Shown one piece after another: positions 16,106-25,629 of a stretch of DNA of 64,000 bases (position 1 is its first letter; every line of letters begins with the position of its first letter). Position numbers and translations under genes: made by a program. Source of the stretch: Vulcanimicrobiota bacterium (lineage in GTDB: Bacteria > Vulcanimicrobiota > Vulcanimicrobiia > Vulcanimicrobiales > Vulcanimicrobiaceae); NCBI GenBank assembly GCA_003140215.1, contig PLJL01000007.1:1-64000 (forward strand). Reading direction: 5' to 3'. Below the pieces are notes generated by a model that was given only the letters and a program-made list of their open reading frames with translations, had not been told where the DNA came from and searched no databases.

Positions 16106-16738
16106 GTGAAGAACATCATCGGCCGCAAGGTCGGGATGACCAGCGTGTTCACGGAAGACGGCCGGAGCGTTCCGGTCACCGTGATCCAAGCCGGTCCGTG
16201 TACCGTGGTGCAAAAGAAGACGAAGGAAACCGACGGCTACGAAGCCGTCGCGCTGGCGTTCGGCGACGTGAAGCCTTCACGGCTGACCAAAGCGCTGCAA
16301 GGTCACTACAAGAAGTCCGGACTCGCGCCCAAGCGCGACATCCGCGAGTTTCGCACGGGCATCGACGGCGTCGAGCTCGGCGCGACGGTCACCGTCGACG
16401 GTTTTGCCCAGGGCGACCGCGTCGACGTGCAGGGCATCTCGAAGGGTCACGGCTTCGCCGGCGGCATCAAGCGCCACAACTTCTCGGGCGGCGGCGCCAG
16501 CCACGGCCAGATGATCCACCGCCAGCCGGGTTCCAACGGCGACACGAACGCCGGTCACACGCCGCGCGGCAGCCGGCGCCCCGGTCACTACGGCGTCGAT
16601 CGCGTGACGCACCAGAATCTGGAAGTCGTCCGGGCCGACGCGGAACGGAATTTGCTTCTCGTGCGCGGTCCGGTACCGGGCCCCAAGAACGGTCTCGTGA
16701 TCGTACAGCTGTCGGTGAAGACGAAGGTGAGCGCATAA
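16106..16738 (+). CDS. rplC: 50S ribosomal protein L3
   Basis: A 210-residue L3 with [15 protein letters not shown] at the N-terminus and the conserved [13 protein letters not shown] and [14 protein letters not shown] segments of the central extension that reaches the peptidyl-transferase centre. GTG 16106 follows an AAGGGA site at 9 bases. The longer open frame upstream passes through the promoter and is not used. rplC is the first gene of the operon; rpsJ, which usually precedes it, is absent. Confidence 0.97.
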   Translation: MKNIIGRKVGMTSVFTEDGRSVPVTVIQAGPCTVVQKKTKETDGYEAVALAFGDVKPSRLTKALQGHYKKSGLAPKRDIREFRTGIDGVELGATVTVDGFAQGDRVDVQGISKGHGFAGGIKRHNFSGGGASHGQMIHRQPGSNGDTNAGHTPRGSRRPGHYGVDRVTHQNLEVVRADAERNLLLVRGPVPGPKNGLVIVQLSVKTKVSA

Positions 16739-17397
16739 TGGCGCAGGTCATCGACGCCAAGGGCAAAGTCGTGCGCGAGCAGGAAACGCCCGACGTTTTC
16801 GCCGGCTCGACCGACGGCAAGGCCAACGCGGTGTTCCGCGCGGTGTTCCGCGAGCTGGCCAACCCGCGCGCCGGGACGGCTTCGACCAAGAAGCGCGACG
16901 AAGTCCGCGGCGGCGGCCGCAAGCCGTGGCGCCAAAAGGGTACGGGCCGCGCGCGCCAGGGTTCGATCCGCTCTCCGCAGTGGGCGCACGGCGGCGTGGT
17001 CTTCGGCCCGCAGCCGCGCTCGTACGTCTCGAGCCTCAACAAGAAAGAACGGCGCGCCGCGATGCTCGCCGCGCTCTCCGACAAGTTCCAGAGCGGCGGC
17101 GTAACGCTGCTCGACACGACCAAGCTCGATCTCTCCAAGACCAAGGCGCTCGCCACGCTGCTGTTCGGTTCGCCGAAAGCAGCCAAGACGGGGACGCCCA
17201 CGCTGATCGTGTTCGCGACCGACGAGCTCGCGACGGTCGGCGCGTCGCTGCGCCGAACCGGCCGCAACCTCGTCTACGTCGCGGTCACCCACACCGGCGA
17301 GCTCGACGTCAAGGACGTGGTCGGCTGCGGCCGCCTCGTGCTGACCACCGCCGCTAGCGACGCCCTCGTCGGCAAGTACACAAAGGAGTCGAAGTAG
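16738..17397 (+). CDS. rplD: 50S ribosomal protein L4
   Basis: A 219-residue L4, including the conserved [20 protein letters not shown] loop with [19 protein letters not shown] that lines the exit tunnel. Its ATG shares one base with the rplC stop (TAATG). Length and order are normal. Confidence 0.97.
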   Translation: MAQVIDAKGKVVREQETPDVFAGSTDGKANAVFRAVFRELANPRAGTASTKKRDEVRGGGRKPWRQKGTGRARQGSIRSPQWAHGGVVFGPQPRSYVSSLNKKERRAAMLAALSDKFQSGGVTLLDTTKLDLSKTKALATLLFGSPKAAKTGTPTLIVFATDELATVGASLRRTGRNLVYVAVTHTGELDVKDVVGCGRLVLTTAASDALVGKYTKESK

Positions 17398-17705
17398 TGG
17401 ACGCGCGCGACATCATCATCGCTCCGCTGATCAGCGAGAAGTCGATGGCGGGGACGGCGGTGCAGCAGTACACCTTCGAGGTCAACCCCGACGCGACCAA
17501 GACGCAGATCAAGTCCGCGGTCGCCGAGATCTTCGGGGTCACCGTCGTGAAGATCAACACCGTCACGATCGGCGGCAAGAAGAAGAATTTCGCCCGGCGC
17601 GGCAAGCGCTCCAGCGGGATGCAGTCCGACTGGAAAAAAGCCATCGTCACCATCGCCCCCGGTCAGAAGATCGCTCTGGGCGGCGTCAACTACTTCGAGC
17701 AATAA
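17397..17705 (+). CDS. rplW: 50S ribosomal protein L23
   Basis: A 102-residue L23 with the N-terminal [11 protein letters not shown] motif and the C-terminal [13 protein letters not shown] segment. It sits at the tunnel exit and docks trigger factor and SRP. The GTG start overlaps the rplD stop by one base (TAGTG). Confidence 0.97.
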   Translation: MDARDIIIAPLISEKSMAGTAVQQYTFEVNPDATKTQIKSAVAEIFGVTVVKINTVTIGGKKKNFARRGKRSSGMQSDWKKAIVTIAPGQKIALGGVNYFEQ

Positions 17706-17706
17706 G

Positions 17707-18534
17707 ATGGCAGTAAAGAAGTATAAGCCGACCAGCGCCGCTCGCCGGTTCATCACGACCGCCGACTTCAGCGAGATCACGAAGAAGGCGCCGGAGCGCT
17801 CGCTGGTCGAGGTCAAGAAGAAGCACTCGGGCCGCAACAACAACGGCCACATCACGACGCGTCACAAAGGCGGCGGCGTGCGCAAGCAGTACCGCATCGT
17901 CGACTTCAAGCGCACGAAGGACGGGATCCCGGCGAAGGTCGCCGCGATCGAGTACGACCCCAACCGCACCGCGCGGCTGGCGCTGCTGCACTATCGTGAC
18001 GGCGAGAAGCGCTACATCCTCGCTCCGGCGCTGCTGAAGATCGGCGACGTCGTCGAGTCCGGCGCGGCGGCCGACATCAAGACCGGCAACGCGCTGCCGC
18101 TCACCAACATCCCGCTGGGCACGGTGATCCACAACATCGAGCTGCAGCCCGGACAGGGCGGCAAGCTCGTCCGCTCCGCGGGCGGCGCCGCTCAGCTGAT
18201 GGCCAAAGAAGGCGACTACGCCCAAGTGCGCATGCCGTCGGGTGAAGTGCGGCGCATCCTGGTCGTCTGCCGCGCGACGATCGGACAGCTCGGCAATCTC
18301 GACCACGAGAACGAGATCATCGGCAAGGCCGGGCGCCAGCGCCACCTCGGGAAGCGCCCCTCGGTGCGTGGTATCGCGATGAACCCCGTCGACCATCCGC
18401 ACGGCGGCGGCGAGGCGCGGTCGACCTCCGGTCGTCCGCCTACGACGCCTTGGGGCCAGATGACGATGGGCAAGAAGACCCGCCGCAACAAGCGCACGAC
18501 CAAAATGATCGTTCGGAAACGGAAGAGCAAGTAG
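17707..18534 (+). CDS. rplB: 50S ribosomal protein L2
   Basis: A 275-residue L2 of normal length. It has [17 protein letters not shown] near residue 40, the [15 protein letters not shown] strand and the C-terminal [14 protein letters not shown] loop with the conserved His needed for peptidyl-transferase assembly. The basic tail [15 protein letters not shown] is complete. Confidence 0.98.
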   Translation: MAVKKYKPTSAARRFITTADFSEITKKAPERSLVEVKKKHSGRNNNGHITTRHKGGGVRKQYRIVDFKRTKDGIPAKVAAIEYDPNRTARLALLHYRDGEKRYILAPALLKIGDVVESGAAADIKTGNALPLTNIPLGTVIHNIELQPGQGGKLVRSAGGAAQLMAKEGDYAQVRMPSGEVRRILVVCRATIGQLGNLDHENEIIGKAGRQRHLGKRPSVRGIAMNPVDHPHGGGEARSTSGRPPTTPWGQMTMGKKTRRNKRTTKMIVRKRKSK

Positions 18535-18535
18535 C

Positions 18536-18811
18536 ATGGGGCGTTCACTCAAAAAGGGCCCGTTCGTCGCGGATCACTTGATCGAAAAGGTCGAGAAGAT
18601 GAACGCGTCACGCGAGAAGCGCGTGATCAAGACGTGGTCCCGTTCTTCGACGGTCGTACCGGCGATGGTCGGCCACACGATCTCGGTCCACAACGGGCGC
18701 ACCCACATCCCGGTCTTCATCACCGAGAACATGGTCGGCCACAAGCTGGGCGAGTTCTCTCCGACGCGTACCTTTAAGGGTCACGGCGGCGACAAGGCCA
18801 AAGTCTCATGA
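18536..18811 (+). CDS. rpsS: 30S ribosomal protein S19
   Basis: A 91-residue S19 beginning [15 protein letters not shown], with the conserved [20 protein letters not shown] and the [12 protein letters not shown] end. It binds the head of the small subunit with S13. It overlaps rplV by ATGA. Confidence 0.98.
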   Translation: MGRSLKKGPFVADHLIEKVEKMNASREKRVIKTWSRSSTVVPAMVGHTISVHNGRTHIPVFITENMVGHKLGEFSPTRTFKGHGGDKAKVS

Positions 18812-19332
18812 GCGCCGCTGCTACCGAACGCACTGAGGCCCTCGCGCACCTGAAATTTGCGCGGGTGGGCCCGCGCAAGCTGCGCCGCGTCGCCGACGCG
18901 ATTCGCGGTAAGAGCGTGCGCGAAGCGCTGGTGCTCCTGAAGTTCGCCGGCGTGTTCGCCGCGGAGCCGCTCGAGAAACTGCTGCGCTCCGCGGTCGCCA
19001 ACGCCGAGAACAACCACGACATGAGTTCCGATGGGCTCTACATCACCCGGATCACGGTCGACGGCGGGCCCGGCGGCGGGTTCACCAAGCGGCTCGATCC
19101 GCGCGCGCAAGGCCGGGCCGCGTTCAAGCGCAAGCGGCTCTCGCACGTGACGATCGCGGTCGGTCCGGAGCGTCCCAAGAATCAGCCCAAGCAGCGCTCC
19201 GGCGCGGCGATCGGGCTCAAGACGCGCACGCAGCGCCAGGCTCAGGCGGCCACGACGAAGCCGAAGACCAAGGCGAAATCGGCGGCACCGCGCCGCAAGA
19301 AGCAGACTGCCGCCGCGGGCGCGGGGGCGTAA
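18808..19332 (+). CDS. rplV: 50S ribosomal protein L22 with C-terminal extension
   Basis: The first about 112 residues are standard L22 ([15 protein letters not shown], then [20 protein letters not shown] at the beta-hairpin that reaches the tunnel, then [12 protein letters not shown]). The total is 174 residues, about 60 longer than usual, because of a basic Ala/Lys/Arg-rich tail ending in [16 protein letters not shown]. The tail is low-complexity and probably disordered. It overlaps rpsS by ATGA and ends 7 bases before rpsC. Confidence 0.95.
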   Translation: MSAAATERTEALAHLKFARVGPRKLRRVADAIRGKSVREALVLLKFAGVFAAEPLEKLLRSAVANAENNHDMSSDGLYITRITVDGGPGGGFTKRLDPRAQGRAAFKRKRLSHVTIAVGPERPKNQPKQRSGAAIGLKTRTQRQAQAATTKPKTKAKSAAPRRKKQTAAAGAGA

Positions 19333-19339
19333 GGACAGC

Positions 19340-20611
19340 ATGGGACAAAAGATTCACCCGGTTGGGCTGCGCCTCGGTATCACGCGTACTTGGGACAGCC
19401 GCTGGTTCGAGAAGAAGAACTACGTTGCGTGGCTGCACGAGGACGTCGCGATCCGGAAGTACTTCGGGCGCATGACCCGCGCGGCTGCGATCTCGCGCGT
19501 CGAGATCGAACGCCGCGCGAACCAGGCGCGCGTCATCATCAACACCGGCAAGCCGGGCATCATCATCGGCAAGCGCGGGGTCGGGATCGACGAGATCCGC
19601 CGCAACCTCGAAAAGCTCACCGGCAAGCAAGTCCAGGTCAACGTCGTCGAGATCAAGACGATCGAGCTCGACGCGCGCCTGGTTGGTCAGAACATCGTCG
19701 ATCAGCTCGAGAAGCGGATCGCGTTTCGCCGCGCCATGAAGCAGGCGATCATGCGCACGATGAAGGCCGGAGCCCGCGGCGTCAAGGTGCAGGTTTCGGG
19801 TCGCTTGGGCGGCGCGGAGATCGCGCGCACCGAGCGCAACCACGATGGTAAGGTTCCGCTGCATACGCTGCGCGCCGACATCGACTACGCGCACGTCGAG
19901 GCGTTCACGACCTTCGGCCGCATCGGCGTGAAGGTGTGGATTTACAAGGGCGAAGTGCTGCCCGACCAGCCGCGCGGCGAGCGCGAGGTCCAGGGCGGCG
20001 GACGCGCCAGCGAAGCGGCACGCTTCCGCGACAACCGTCGCGGAACGCGCGGCGGTCGCGGCCGCGGCGGAGCCGCCGACGGTGCTCCGCGCACCGGTGA
20101 GGCCGGCGGTCGCCCAGCGCGTCAGCCCGGTGACCCGGCCAGCCCGGAGACGGGCGAAGCCGTGGAGTCGACAGCAGTAGAGTCGACGGCAGTAGAGTCG
20201 ACGGCAGTGGAGTCGACAGCAGTAGAGTCGACAGCAGTGGAGTCGTCCGCGGTGGAGTCTCCCGTTCTGGATACGGCCGCAGCGATGCAGGTCGCACAGG
20301 CGGATTCGCAGTCGCTCGACTCGGTGATCGACGGCGCGCCGTCGATCGAAGGCGACAAGCCCAACGCCCCGCACGGCGGCGCCGATACGGGCTATCGCCC
20401 GCATCCCGGTGACGAAAGCGTCGGCGAAGTTTCGCAGCCGACCGCGGAGTCGCAGCACACCGTCGACGAGGCCGAGCGCCCCGGGGCGCAATCCAGCGCG
20501 CCGACGGCGCACCACCCCGAACCCGCGCCGGGCGGCGGCACGCACGATCGCCCCGAGCTAAAGACCGGACCGGAAGACGACAACGCCGGCACCGGAGAGG
20601 TTGGACGCTAG
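19340..20611 (+). CDS. rpsC: 30S ribosomal protein S3 with long repetitive acidic tail
   Basis: Residues 1 to about 215 are a normal S3: [20 protein letters not shown], the KH-type [16 protein letters not shown] motif and the C-terminal [13 protein letters not shown] segment. A further about 208 residues follow, first Arg/Gly-rich ([15 protein letters not shown]), then acidic with VESTA repeats from residue 275, then a Pro/Glu/His-rich end. Bacterial S3 is usually 210-240 residues, so at 423 this one is nearly doubled. The tail should project from the solvent side near the mRNA entry. The reading frame is open throughout and rplP follows at once, so the extension is translated rather than a sequencing artefact. 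Confidence 0.95.
   Translation: MGQKIHPVGLRLGITRTWDSRWFEKKNYVAWLHEDVAIRKYFGRMTRAAAISRVEIERRANQARVIINTGKPGIIIGKRGVGIDEIRRNLEKLTGKQVQVNVVEIKTIELDARLVGQNIVDQLEKRIAFRRAMKQAIMRTMKAGARGVKVQVSGRLGGAEIARTERNHDGKVPLHTLRADIDYAHVEAFTTFGRIGVKVWIYKGEVLPDQPRGEREVQGGGRASEAARFRDNRRGTRGGRGRGGAADGAPRTGEAGGRPARQPGDPASPETGEAVESTAVESTAVESTAVESTAVESTAVESSAVESPVLDTAAAMQVAQADSQSLDSVIDGAPSIEGDKPNAPHGGADTGYRPHPGDESVGEVSQPTAESQHTVDEAERPGAQSSAPTAHHPEPAPGGGTHDRPELKTGPEDDNAGTGEVGR
20162..20251 (+). repeat. 15-bp tandem repeat coding VESTA in rpsC
   Basis: Six in-frame 15-bp units starting GTGGAGTCGACAGCA encode five VESTA pentapeptides and one VESSA, followed by a degenerate VESP unit. Units differ at third codon positions only, so slippage at this minisatellite would change tail length without breaking the frame. 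Confidence 0.9.
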
Positions 20612-20614
20612 AAG

Positions 20615-21046
20615 ATGCTCACCCCAAAAAGAGTGAAGTGGCGCCGCCAGCACCGCGGACGGATGCGCGGCAAGGCGCTCGTCGGCAACACGCTGACGTT
20701 CGGCGAATACGGGTTGCAGGCGCTCGAGCCGGTGTGGATGACCAACCGGCAGATCGAGGCGGCCCGTGTCGCGCTGACGCGCCACATCAAGCGCGGCGGC
20801 AAAGTCTGGATCAAGATCTTCCCGGACAAGTCGGTCACCAAGAAGCCGGCCGAGGTTCGCATGGGCTCGGGTAAGGGCAACCCGGAATTCTGGGTCGCCG
20901 TCGTGCGTCCGGGCCGCGTGCTGTTCGAGCTCGCGGGCGTCGATGAAAAGACGGCGCGCGAAGCGCTGCGCCTGGCCGCGCAGAAGCTGCCGATTTCGAC
21001 CAAGATCATCACCCGAGCCGAGCAAGAAGCCGAGGTGGCGTCGTAA
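20615..21046 (+). CDS. rplP: 50S ribosomal protein L16
   Basis: A 143-residue L16 beginning [19 protein letters not shown], with [20 protein letters not shown] and [16 protein letters not shown], the loop that contacts the A-site tRNA region. Its stop shares one base with the rpmC start. Confidence 0.98.
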   Translation: MLTPKRVKWRRQHRGRMRGKALVGNTLTFGEYGLQALEPVWMTNRQIEAARVALTRHIKRGGKVWIKIFPDKSVTKKPAEVRMGSGKGNPEFWVAVVRPGRVLFELAGVDEKTAREALRLAAQKLPISTKIITRAEQEAEVAS

Positions 21047-21291
21047 TGAAGCGCAACGACCTGCGCGCACTGCGCGAACTGTCCATCACCGAGCTCGAGC
21101 AGCGCGCTCGCGAAACGAAGGAAGAACTCTTCAACCTTCGGTTTGCGCTGCGCACCGGACACCTCAGCGACTTCTCCCGCGTGAAGCTGGTCCGCCGCAA
21201 CTACGCCCAGATCCAAACCGCGATCTCCGAGAAGCGGATCGCCCTTCGACCAGCACAGGACAAGCTAGAGGCACGTCATGGAGCAGCCTAA
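21046..21291 (+). CDS. rpmC: 50S ribosomal protein L29
   Basis: An 81-residue L29 with the two-helix pattern ([51 protein letters not shown]). It has a C-terminal extension of about 15 residues beyond the usual 65. It overlaps rpsQ by 14 bases. Confidence 0.95.
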   Translation: MKRNDLRALRELSITELEQRARETKEELFNLRFALRTGHLSDFSRVKLVRRNYAQIQTAISEKRIALRPAQDKLEARHGAA

Positions 21292-21553
21292 GACCGTGGA
21301 ACGCCCCAACCGGCGCCGCATCAAGCAGGGGCGCGTCAAGAGCGACAAGATGGACAAGACCATCGTCGTCGTCACCGAGACGCGCGTACCCCATCCTGTC
21401 TACCGCAAGGTCGTTCGCCGGTCGACGCGCTTCAAAGCGCATGACGAGCAGAACGAGGCCAAGGCGGGCGATTTGGTGCGCATCCAAGAGTGCCGCCCGA
21501 TGTCGCGCGAGAAGCGCTGGCGTCTGGTCGAGATTCTCGAGCGTGCCAAGTGA
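21278..21553 (+). CDS. rpsQ: 30S ribosomal protein S17
   Basis: A 91-residue S17 with the OB-fold pattern [39 protein letters not shown] and [20 protein letters not shown]. It overlaps rpmC at its start and rplN by GTGA at its end. Confidence 0.97.
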   Translation: MEQPKTVERPNRRRIKQGRVKSDKMDKTIVVVTETRVPHPVYRKVVRRSTRFKAHDEQNEAKAGDLVRIQECRPMSREKRWRLVEILERAK

Positions 21554-21927
21554 TTCAGCAAGAGACGCGGCTCAAGGTGGCCGACAACTCCGGCGCGCGC
21601 GAGCTGCTGTGCATTCACGTGACCGGCGGGTCGCGGCATCCTTACGCGCACGTCGGCGACATCATCGTCGGCACGGTCAAGAGCGCGATCCCGGGCGCGG
21701 CGGTCAAGAAGGGCCAAGTCGTCAAGGCGGTCATCGTGCGCACGTCCGCACCGATGCGCCGGCCCGACGGTTCGGTCATCAAGTTCGACGAGAACGCTTG
21801 CGTGATCATCAAGGGCGAAAAGGACAACCTCGACCCCCGCGGGACGCGCGTGTTCGGTCCGGTCTGCCGCGAGCTGCGTGACCGGGGCTTCCTCAAGATC
21901 GCGTCGCTCGCGCCGGAGGTGCTCTAA
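21550..21927 (+). CDS. rplN: 50S ribosomal protein L14
   Basis: A 125-residue L14 beginning [19 protein letters not shown], with the conserved [14 protein letters not shown] and [18 protein letters not shown] chose the GTG at 21550, which overlaps the rpsQ stop by GTGA, because the longer open frame only reads back through rpsQ. Confidence 0.97.
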   Translation: MIQQETRLKVADNSGARELLCIHVTGGSRHPYAHVGDIIVGTVKSAIPGAAVKKGQVVKAVIVRTSAPMRRPDGSVIKFDENACVIIKGEKDNLDPRGTRVFGPVCRELRDRGFLKIASLAPEVL

Positions 21928-21929
21928 CC

Positions 21930-22295
21930 ATGGGCGCCGGGAGCAGCGCGGTCGCTACCAAACCGAAGATCGTCAAGGGCGACACCGTCGTCCTGCGGCG
22001 CGGCAAGGACAAAGGCAAGCGCGGCATCGTCAAGCATGTCTTTCCGAAAAACGGCGTCGCGACCGTCGAAGGTCTCAACGTCGTGAAGCGTCACACCAAG
22101 GCCGGCGCGACCGGCGTGAAGAGCGGCGGCATCCTCGAAAAGGAAGCGCCGATCCCGCTTTCCGCGCTGATGGTCGTCGATCCGAAGACCGACCGGCCGA
22201 CGCGCGTGCGCCGGACCCGTCAGGCCGACGGCACGACCGTTCGCGTATCCGTGAAATCCGGCGAGCAGCTGCTCGTCCCGGCAAAGGCACGATAA
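21930..22295 (+). CDS. rplX: 50S ribosomal protein L24
   Basis: A 121-residue L24 with the KOW motif [19 protein letters not shown] and the NVVKRHTK segment. It has a slightly longer C-terminus than the usual 105 residues. L24 is one of the assembly-initiator proteins of the large subunit. Confidence 0.96.
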   Translation: MGAGSSAVATKPKIVKGDTVVLRRGKDKGKRGIVKHVFPKNGVATVEGLNVVKRHTKAGATGVKSGGILEKEAPIPLSALMVVDPKTDRPTRVRRTRQADGTTVRVSVKSGEQLLVPAKAR

Positions 22296-22297
22296 TC

Positions 22298-22870
22298 ATG
22301 GCACCCAGATTGCAAGAGAAGTATCTGTCCGAGGTTCGGCCCAAGCTGCAGGAACGGTTCAACTACAAGAACCCGATGCAGGTGCCCAAGCTCGAAAAGG
22401 TCGTCATCAACATGTCGGTCGGCGAAGCAATCCAGACCTCGAAGGCTCTGGACGCGGCGGTGGCCGAGCTGACGACGATCAGCGGACAGAAGCCGATCAT
22501 CACCAAAGCCAAGAAATCGATCGCGGCGTTCAAGCTGCGCGAGGGGATGAACATCGGCACGAAGGTGACGCTACGCGGCGAGCGGATGTACATGTTCCTC
22601 GACAAGCTGTTCAACATCGTGCTGCCGCGCATCCGCGACTTCCGCGGCCTGAACCGCAAGTCGTTCGACGGCCGCGGCAACTACAGCCTCGGACTGCGCG
22701 AGCAACTCGTGTTCCCCGAGATCAACTTCGACAAGGTCGACAAGGCGCGCGGTATGGACATCGTCATCGTGACGACGGCCCGCAACGACGAAGAGGCGAC
22801 CGAGTTTCTCACCCACATGGGGCTGCCGCTGCAGAAACCTGCCGCGACCGCCGCCGGAGCTACGCGATAA
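22298..22870 (+). CDS. rplE: 50S ribosomal protein L5
   Basis: A 190-residue L5 with [33 protein letters not shown], the [19 protein letters not shown] loop and the C-terminal [18 protein letters not shown]. The ATG at 22298 is supported by gene spacing; the longer open frame is a read-through of rplX. Its stop shares one base with rpsN. Confidence 0.97.
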   Translation: MAPRLQEKYLSEVRPKLQERFNYKNPMQVPKLEKVVINMSVGEAIQTSKALDAAVAELTTISGQKPIITKAKKSIAAFKLREGMNIGTKVTLRGERMYMFLDKLFNIVLPRIRDFRGLNRKSFDGRGNYSLGLREQLVFPEINFDKVDKARGMDIVIVTTARNDEEATEFLTHMGLPLQKPAATAAGATR

Positions 22871-23055
22871 TGGCCAAGACCTCGAGTATCGAGAAGTCGA
22901 AGCGGACGCCGAAGTTCAGCGTGCGCGGACACAATCGTTGCAAAGTGTGCGGCCGGCCGCGCGCGTACTACCGGCGGTTCGGCATGTGCCGCATCTGCTT
23001 CCGGGAGAACGCCCATCGCGGCTTCATCCCGGGCATCACGAAGGCTAGTTGGTAG
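22870..23055 (+). CDS. rpsN: 30S ribosomal protein S14, zinc type
   Basis: A 61-residue S14 of the short zinc-binding (rpsZ) form, with CKVC at residues 24-27 and CRIC at 40-43 and the basic YYRRFGMC linker between. The zinc-free long form seen in many proteobacteria is not present in this operon. It is followed by the only large gap in the operon. Confidence 0.97.
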   Translation: MAKTSSIEKSKRTPKFSVRGHNRCKVCGRPRAYYRRFGMCRICFRENAHRGFIPGITKASW

Positions 23056-23071
23056 TTATGAACATGTTGTT

Positions 23072-23153
23072 GGGCGCGTTCTCGGGGAATCGTGCCGTGA
23101 ATCATATCGTCAACGCGCCCGCGTTTCGGGGGCCCCACGCCGAAGGCGTGGGG
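23072..23153 (+). promoter_or_regulatory. Two stem-loops in the rpsN-rpsH gap
   Basis: The 130-bp gap between rpsN and rpsH is exceptional in an operon where most genes overlap or nearly touch. It contains a 9-bp inverted repeat (GGGCGCGTT at 23072-23080 with AACGCGCCC at 23112-23120) and a compact 9-bp hairpin (CCCCACGCC at 23133-23141 with GGCGTGGGG at 23145-23153, loop GAA). There is no T run, so they are not terminators. They could be an S8-type autoregulatory leader, an RNA-processing site or a mobile REP-like repeat. Confidence 0.6.
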
Positions 23154-23185
23154 GGCGCGCAGCCTGGGGCGGAGCGCCGTTAGAC

Positions 23186-23590
23186 ATGGGCGTCATCACC
23201 GATCCGATCGCGGACCTGCTCACGCGGATCCGCAACGCGAACACCGCGAACCACGAGACCGTCGACATCCCGGCGTCGCGGATGAAGAAGGCCGTCGCGC
23301 AGATTCTGCTCGACGAAGGCTTCATCACCGGCCTCGAAGAGCTCAAGAAGGAAGGCCCGCAAGGGACGCTTCGCATCACGCTCAAGTACGGTCCGGAAAA
23401 GGAGAAGGTCATCACCGGCCTTCGCCGCATCAGCCGCCCCGGTCTGCGCGTCTACACCTCCAAGACGGAGATCCCGCGCGTTCTGGGCGGACTGGGCGTG
23501 GTCATCATGTCAACCTCGAAGGGCATCATGTCGGGCAAGCGCGCTAAACGCGAAGGCTTCGGCGGCGAAGTCCTGGCCTATGTCTGGTAA
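23186..23590 (+). CDS. rpsH: 30S ribosomal protein S8
   Basis: A 134-residue S8 beginning [19 protein letters not shown], with [20 protein letters not shown] and the C-terminal [23 protein letters not shown]8 binds 16S helix 21 and, in enterobacteria, represses the spc operon mRNA. The structured gap just upstream is therefore notable. Confidence 0.97.
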   Translation: MGVITDPIADLLTRIRNANTANHETVDIPASRMKKAVAQILLDEGFITGLEELKKEGPQGTLRITLKYGPEKEKVITGLRRISRPGLRVYTSKTEIPRVLGGLGVVIMSTSKGIMSGKRAKREGFGGEVLAYVW

Positions 23591-23596
23591 TTTCTC

Positions 23597-24145
23597 ATGA
23601 GTCGAATTGGTAAGCTTCCGGTCGCGGTTCCGTCCGGCGTCGATGTGACGCTGAGCGACTCGACCGTCGTCGTCAAAGGTCCCAAGGGTCAGCTCCAGCA
23701 GCGGATCCTGTCGGTCGTCGCCGTCTCCATCGACGGCGGCCAGGTCATCGTCACGCGCAAGAGCGACGACAAGCCGGGCCGTTCGGCGCACGGTTTGACG
23801 CGCACGCTCGTCGCCAACATGATCGACGGCGTCACCAAGGGCTTCCGCAAATCGCTCGAGCTCCAGGGTGTCGGCTTCCGCGTCAACAAGGCGGGCAACG
23901 ACCTGAACTTTTCGCTGGGCTACTCGCATCCGGTGAGCTATGTCGCGCCGGATGGGATCGCGTTCACCGTCGAGGGGACCAACCGCGTCCACGTCGACGG
24001 GATCGACAAGCAGCGCGTCGGCCAGGTGGCGGCGGAGATCCGTAACCTGCGCCCACCCGAGCCGTACAAGGGCAAGGGCATCCGGTACTCCGGCGAGGTC
24101 GTGCGCAAGAAGCTCGGCAAAGCCGGGAAGGCGGGCAAGAAGTAA
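23597..24145 (+). CDS. rplF: 50S ribosomal protein L6
   Basis: A 182-residue L6 with MSRIGKLPVAVPSGVDV, the internal duplication typical of L6, and the C-terminal EIRNLRPPEPYKGKGIRYSG motif. It is directly followed by rplR. Confidence 0.97.
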   Translation: MSRIGKLPVAVPSGVDVTLSDSTVVVKGPKGQLQQRILSVVAVSIDGGQVIVTRKSDDKPGRSAHGLTRTLVANMIDGVTKGFRKSLELQGVGFRVNKAGNDLNFSLGYSHPVSYVAPDGIAFTVEGTNRVHVDGIDKQRVGQVAAEIRNLRPPEPYKGKGIRYSGEVVRKKLGKAGKAGKK

Positions 24146-24508
24146 ATGCCGATCTCACGGACGGCTCAGCGTGCCAAGCGTCATACGCGCCTTCGCAAGA
24201 AGGTCGTGGGGACGCCGGCGCGTCCGCGCCTGCAGATCTTCCGCAGCCTGCACCACACCTACGCGTTCGTCGTCGACGACACGAAGGGCCATACGCTCGT
24301 CGCCGCGTCGACGCGCGAAGGCGCCGTCGCCGACGGTTTGGGCTCGCGCACGAACGTCGCCGCGGCTCAGAAGGTCGGCTCGGCGATCGCCCAGCGTGCG
24401 AAAGCGGCTGGGATCGATTCCGTCGTGTTCGACACGTCGGGCCATAAATACCACGGTCGCGTTGCCGCTTTGGCGCAAGCGGCCCGCGATGCGGGACTGG
24501 AGTTCTAG
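24146..24508 (+). CDS. rplR: 50S ribosomal protein L18
   Basis: A 120-residue L18 with RLRKKVVGTPARPRLQIFRS, the 5S-rRNA-binding surface, and the AIAQRAKAAGIDSVVFD and YHGRVAALAQAARDAGLEF segments. It begins one base after the rplF stop. Confidence 0.97.
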   Translation: MPISRTAQRAKRHTRLRKKVVGTPARPRLQIFRSLHHTYAFVVDDTKGHTLVAASTREGAVADGLGSRTNVAAAQKVGSAIAQRAKAAGIDSVVFDTSGHKYHGRVAALAQAARDAGLEF

Positions 24509-24511
24509 CGC

Positions 24512-25021
24512 ATGTATAATCGAGGCGGTCGCGACCGCGACAACCAGGGTTTCGAAGAGGCGGTCGTGCGCATCAACCGCGTGGCGAAAGTCGTCAAGGG
24601 CGGTAAGCGCTTCAGCTTCAGCGCGCTCGTCGTCGTCGGCGACAAGAAGGGCCGCGTCGGCTTCGCCATCGGCAAAGCCGGCGAAGTTCCCGAAGCGATT
24701 CGCAAGGGCGTCGAGCAGGCGCGCAAGGCGCTCATCACCGTTCCGATGATCGAGAAGACGATCCCGCACCAGGTCAACGTCCAGGTCGGATCCGGACACG
24801 TGATGCTCAAGCCGGCCTCGCCCGGAACGGGCGTGATCGCGGGCGGCGCGATGCGCGCGGTCCTCGAGCTCGCCGGCATCCACGACATCGTCACCAAGTC
24901 GCTGGGGACCAACAACCCCATCAACGTCGTGCTCGCGACCTTCGCGGCACTGAGCTCGCTCAAGACGGCCGAGAAGGTCGCGCAGCTGCGCGGCAAGACG
25001 GTTGCGGAACTGTACGCATAA
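24512..25021 (+). CDS. rpsE: 30S ribosomal protein S5
   Basis: A 169-residue S5 with the dsRNA-binding-like [19 protein letters not shown], the [20 protein letters not shown] loop and the C-terminal [16 protein letters not shown]. Its stop shares one base with rplO. rpmD (L30), which normally sits between these two genes, is missing. Confidence 0.97.
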   Translation: MYNRGGRDRDNQGFEEAVVRINRVAKVVKGGKRFSFSALVVVGDKKGRVGFAIGKAGEVPEAIRKGVEQARKALITVPMIEKTIPHQVNVQVGSGHVMLKPASPGTGVIAGGAMRAVLELAGIHDIVTKSLGTNNPINVVLATFAALSSLKTAEKVAQLRGKTVAELYA

Positions 25022-25620
25022 TGGCTGAGAAGAAAACTGTACGCAAGGCCGCGGCGGCTCGCAAGGCGGCCGGCGACACGGGTGCCGTGGCGACGCTTCC
25101 GGCGCCGGCGTTCTCGCTCGCCACGCTCAAACCGAATCTCCATTCGCGTCCCAAGCGCGTGCGCATCGGGCGTGGCCACGGTTCGGGGATGGTCAAGACC
25201 GGCGGCGAGGGCGGCAAGGGTCAGACCGTGCGCTCCGGCGGCGGCAAAGGTCCCGCGTTCGAAGGCGGACAGACGCCGTGGAACCGGCGTCTGCCGATCC
25301 GTCGCGGTGTGTCGCAGAAGTCGCGCGATATCGGGCATTTCCGCCAGACCTACGCGGTGATCAACATCGGCGATCTCAACGGTTGGGACGCGGCGATCGA
25401 GGTCAGCCCGCAGTCGTTGCGCCAGCACGGTAAGCTGAAGAGCACCAAGGACGGCGTCAAGATCCTGGGCGGGTCGACGAAGTCCAAGAAGCTCGACGGG
25501 CAGCTGCCGGCCGGCTTGAAGTTCCGCGACGTGTTGTTTTCCGCGTCCGCGCGCGAAGCGCTCGCCGCCGTGGGCGCCGACTTCGGCGACGCCACCACCA
25601 CCGAGACGACGGGAGCCTAG
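25021..25620 (+). CDS. rplO: 50S ribosomal protein L15 with N-terminal extension
   Basis: A 199-residue L15. The conserved core starts near residue 37 (LKPNLHSRPKRVRIGRGHGS) and continues with GGEGGKGQTVRSGGGKG and GGQTPWNRRLPIRRG. The first about 35 residues are a Lys/Ala-rich extension ([18 protein letters not shown]) that does not resemble L30, so this is not a fusion with the missing gene. The usual length is about 145-150 residues. Confidence 0.95.
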   Translation: MAEKKTVRKAAAARKAAGDTGAVATLPAPAFSLATLKPNLHSRPKRVRIGRGHGSGMVKTGGEGGKGQTVRSGGGKGPAFEGGQTPWNRRLPIRRGVSQKSRDIGHFRQTYAVINIGDLNGWDAAIEVSPQSLRQHGKLKSTKDGVKILGGSTKSKKLDGQLPAGLKFRDVLFSASAREALAAVGADFGDATTTETTGA

Positions 25621-25629
25621 CTCCGCCTC

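Noticed and set aside
19217..20545. 442-codon antisense frame over rpsC with [15 protein letters not shown] repeats
   Set aside because: The repetition is only the reverse reading of the VESTA minisatellite in rpsC.
25021..25140. Fusion of L30 to the N-terminus of L15
   Set aside because: The extension is Lys/Ala-rich low complexity and lacks L30 motifs, so rpmD is considered absent.
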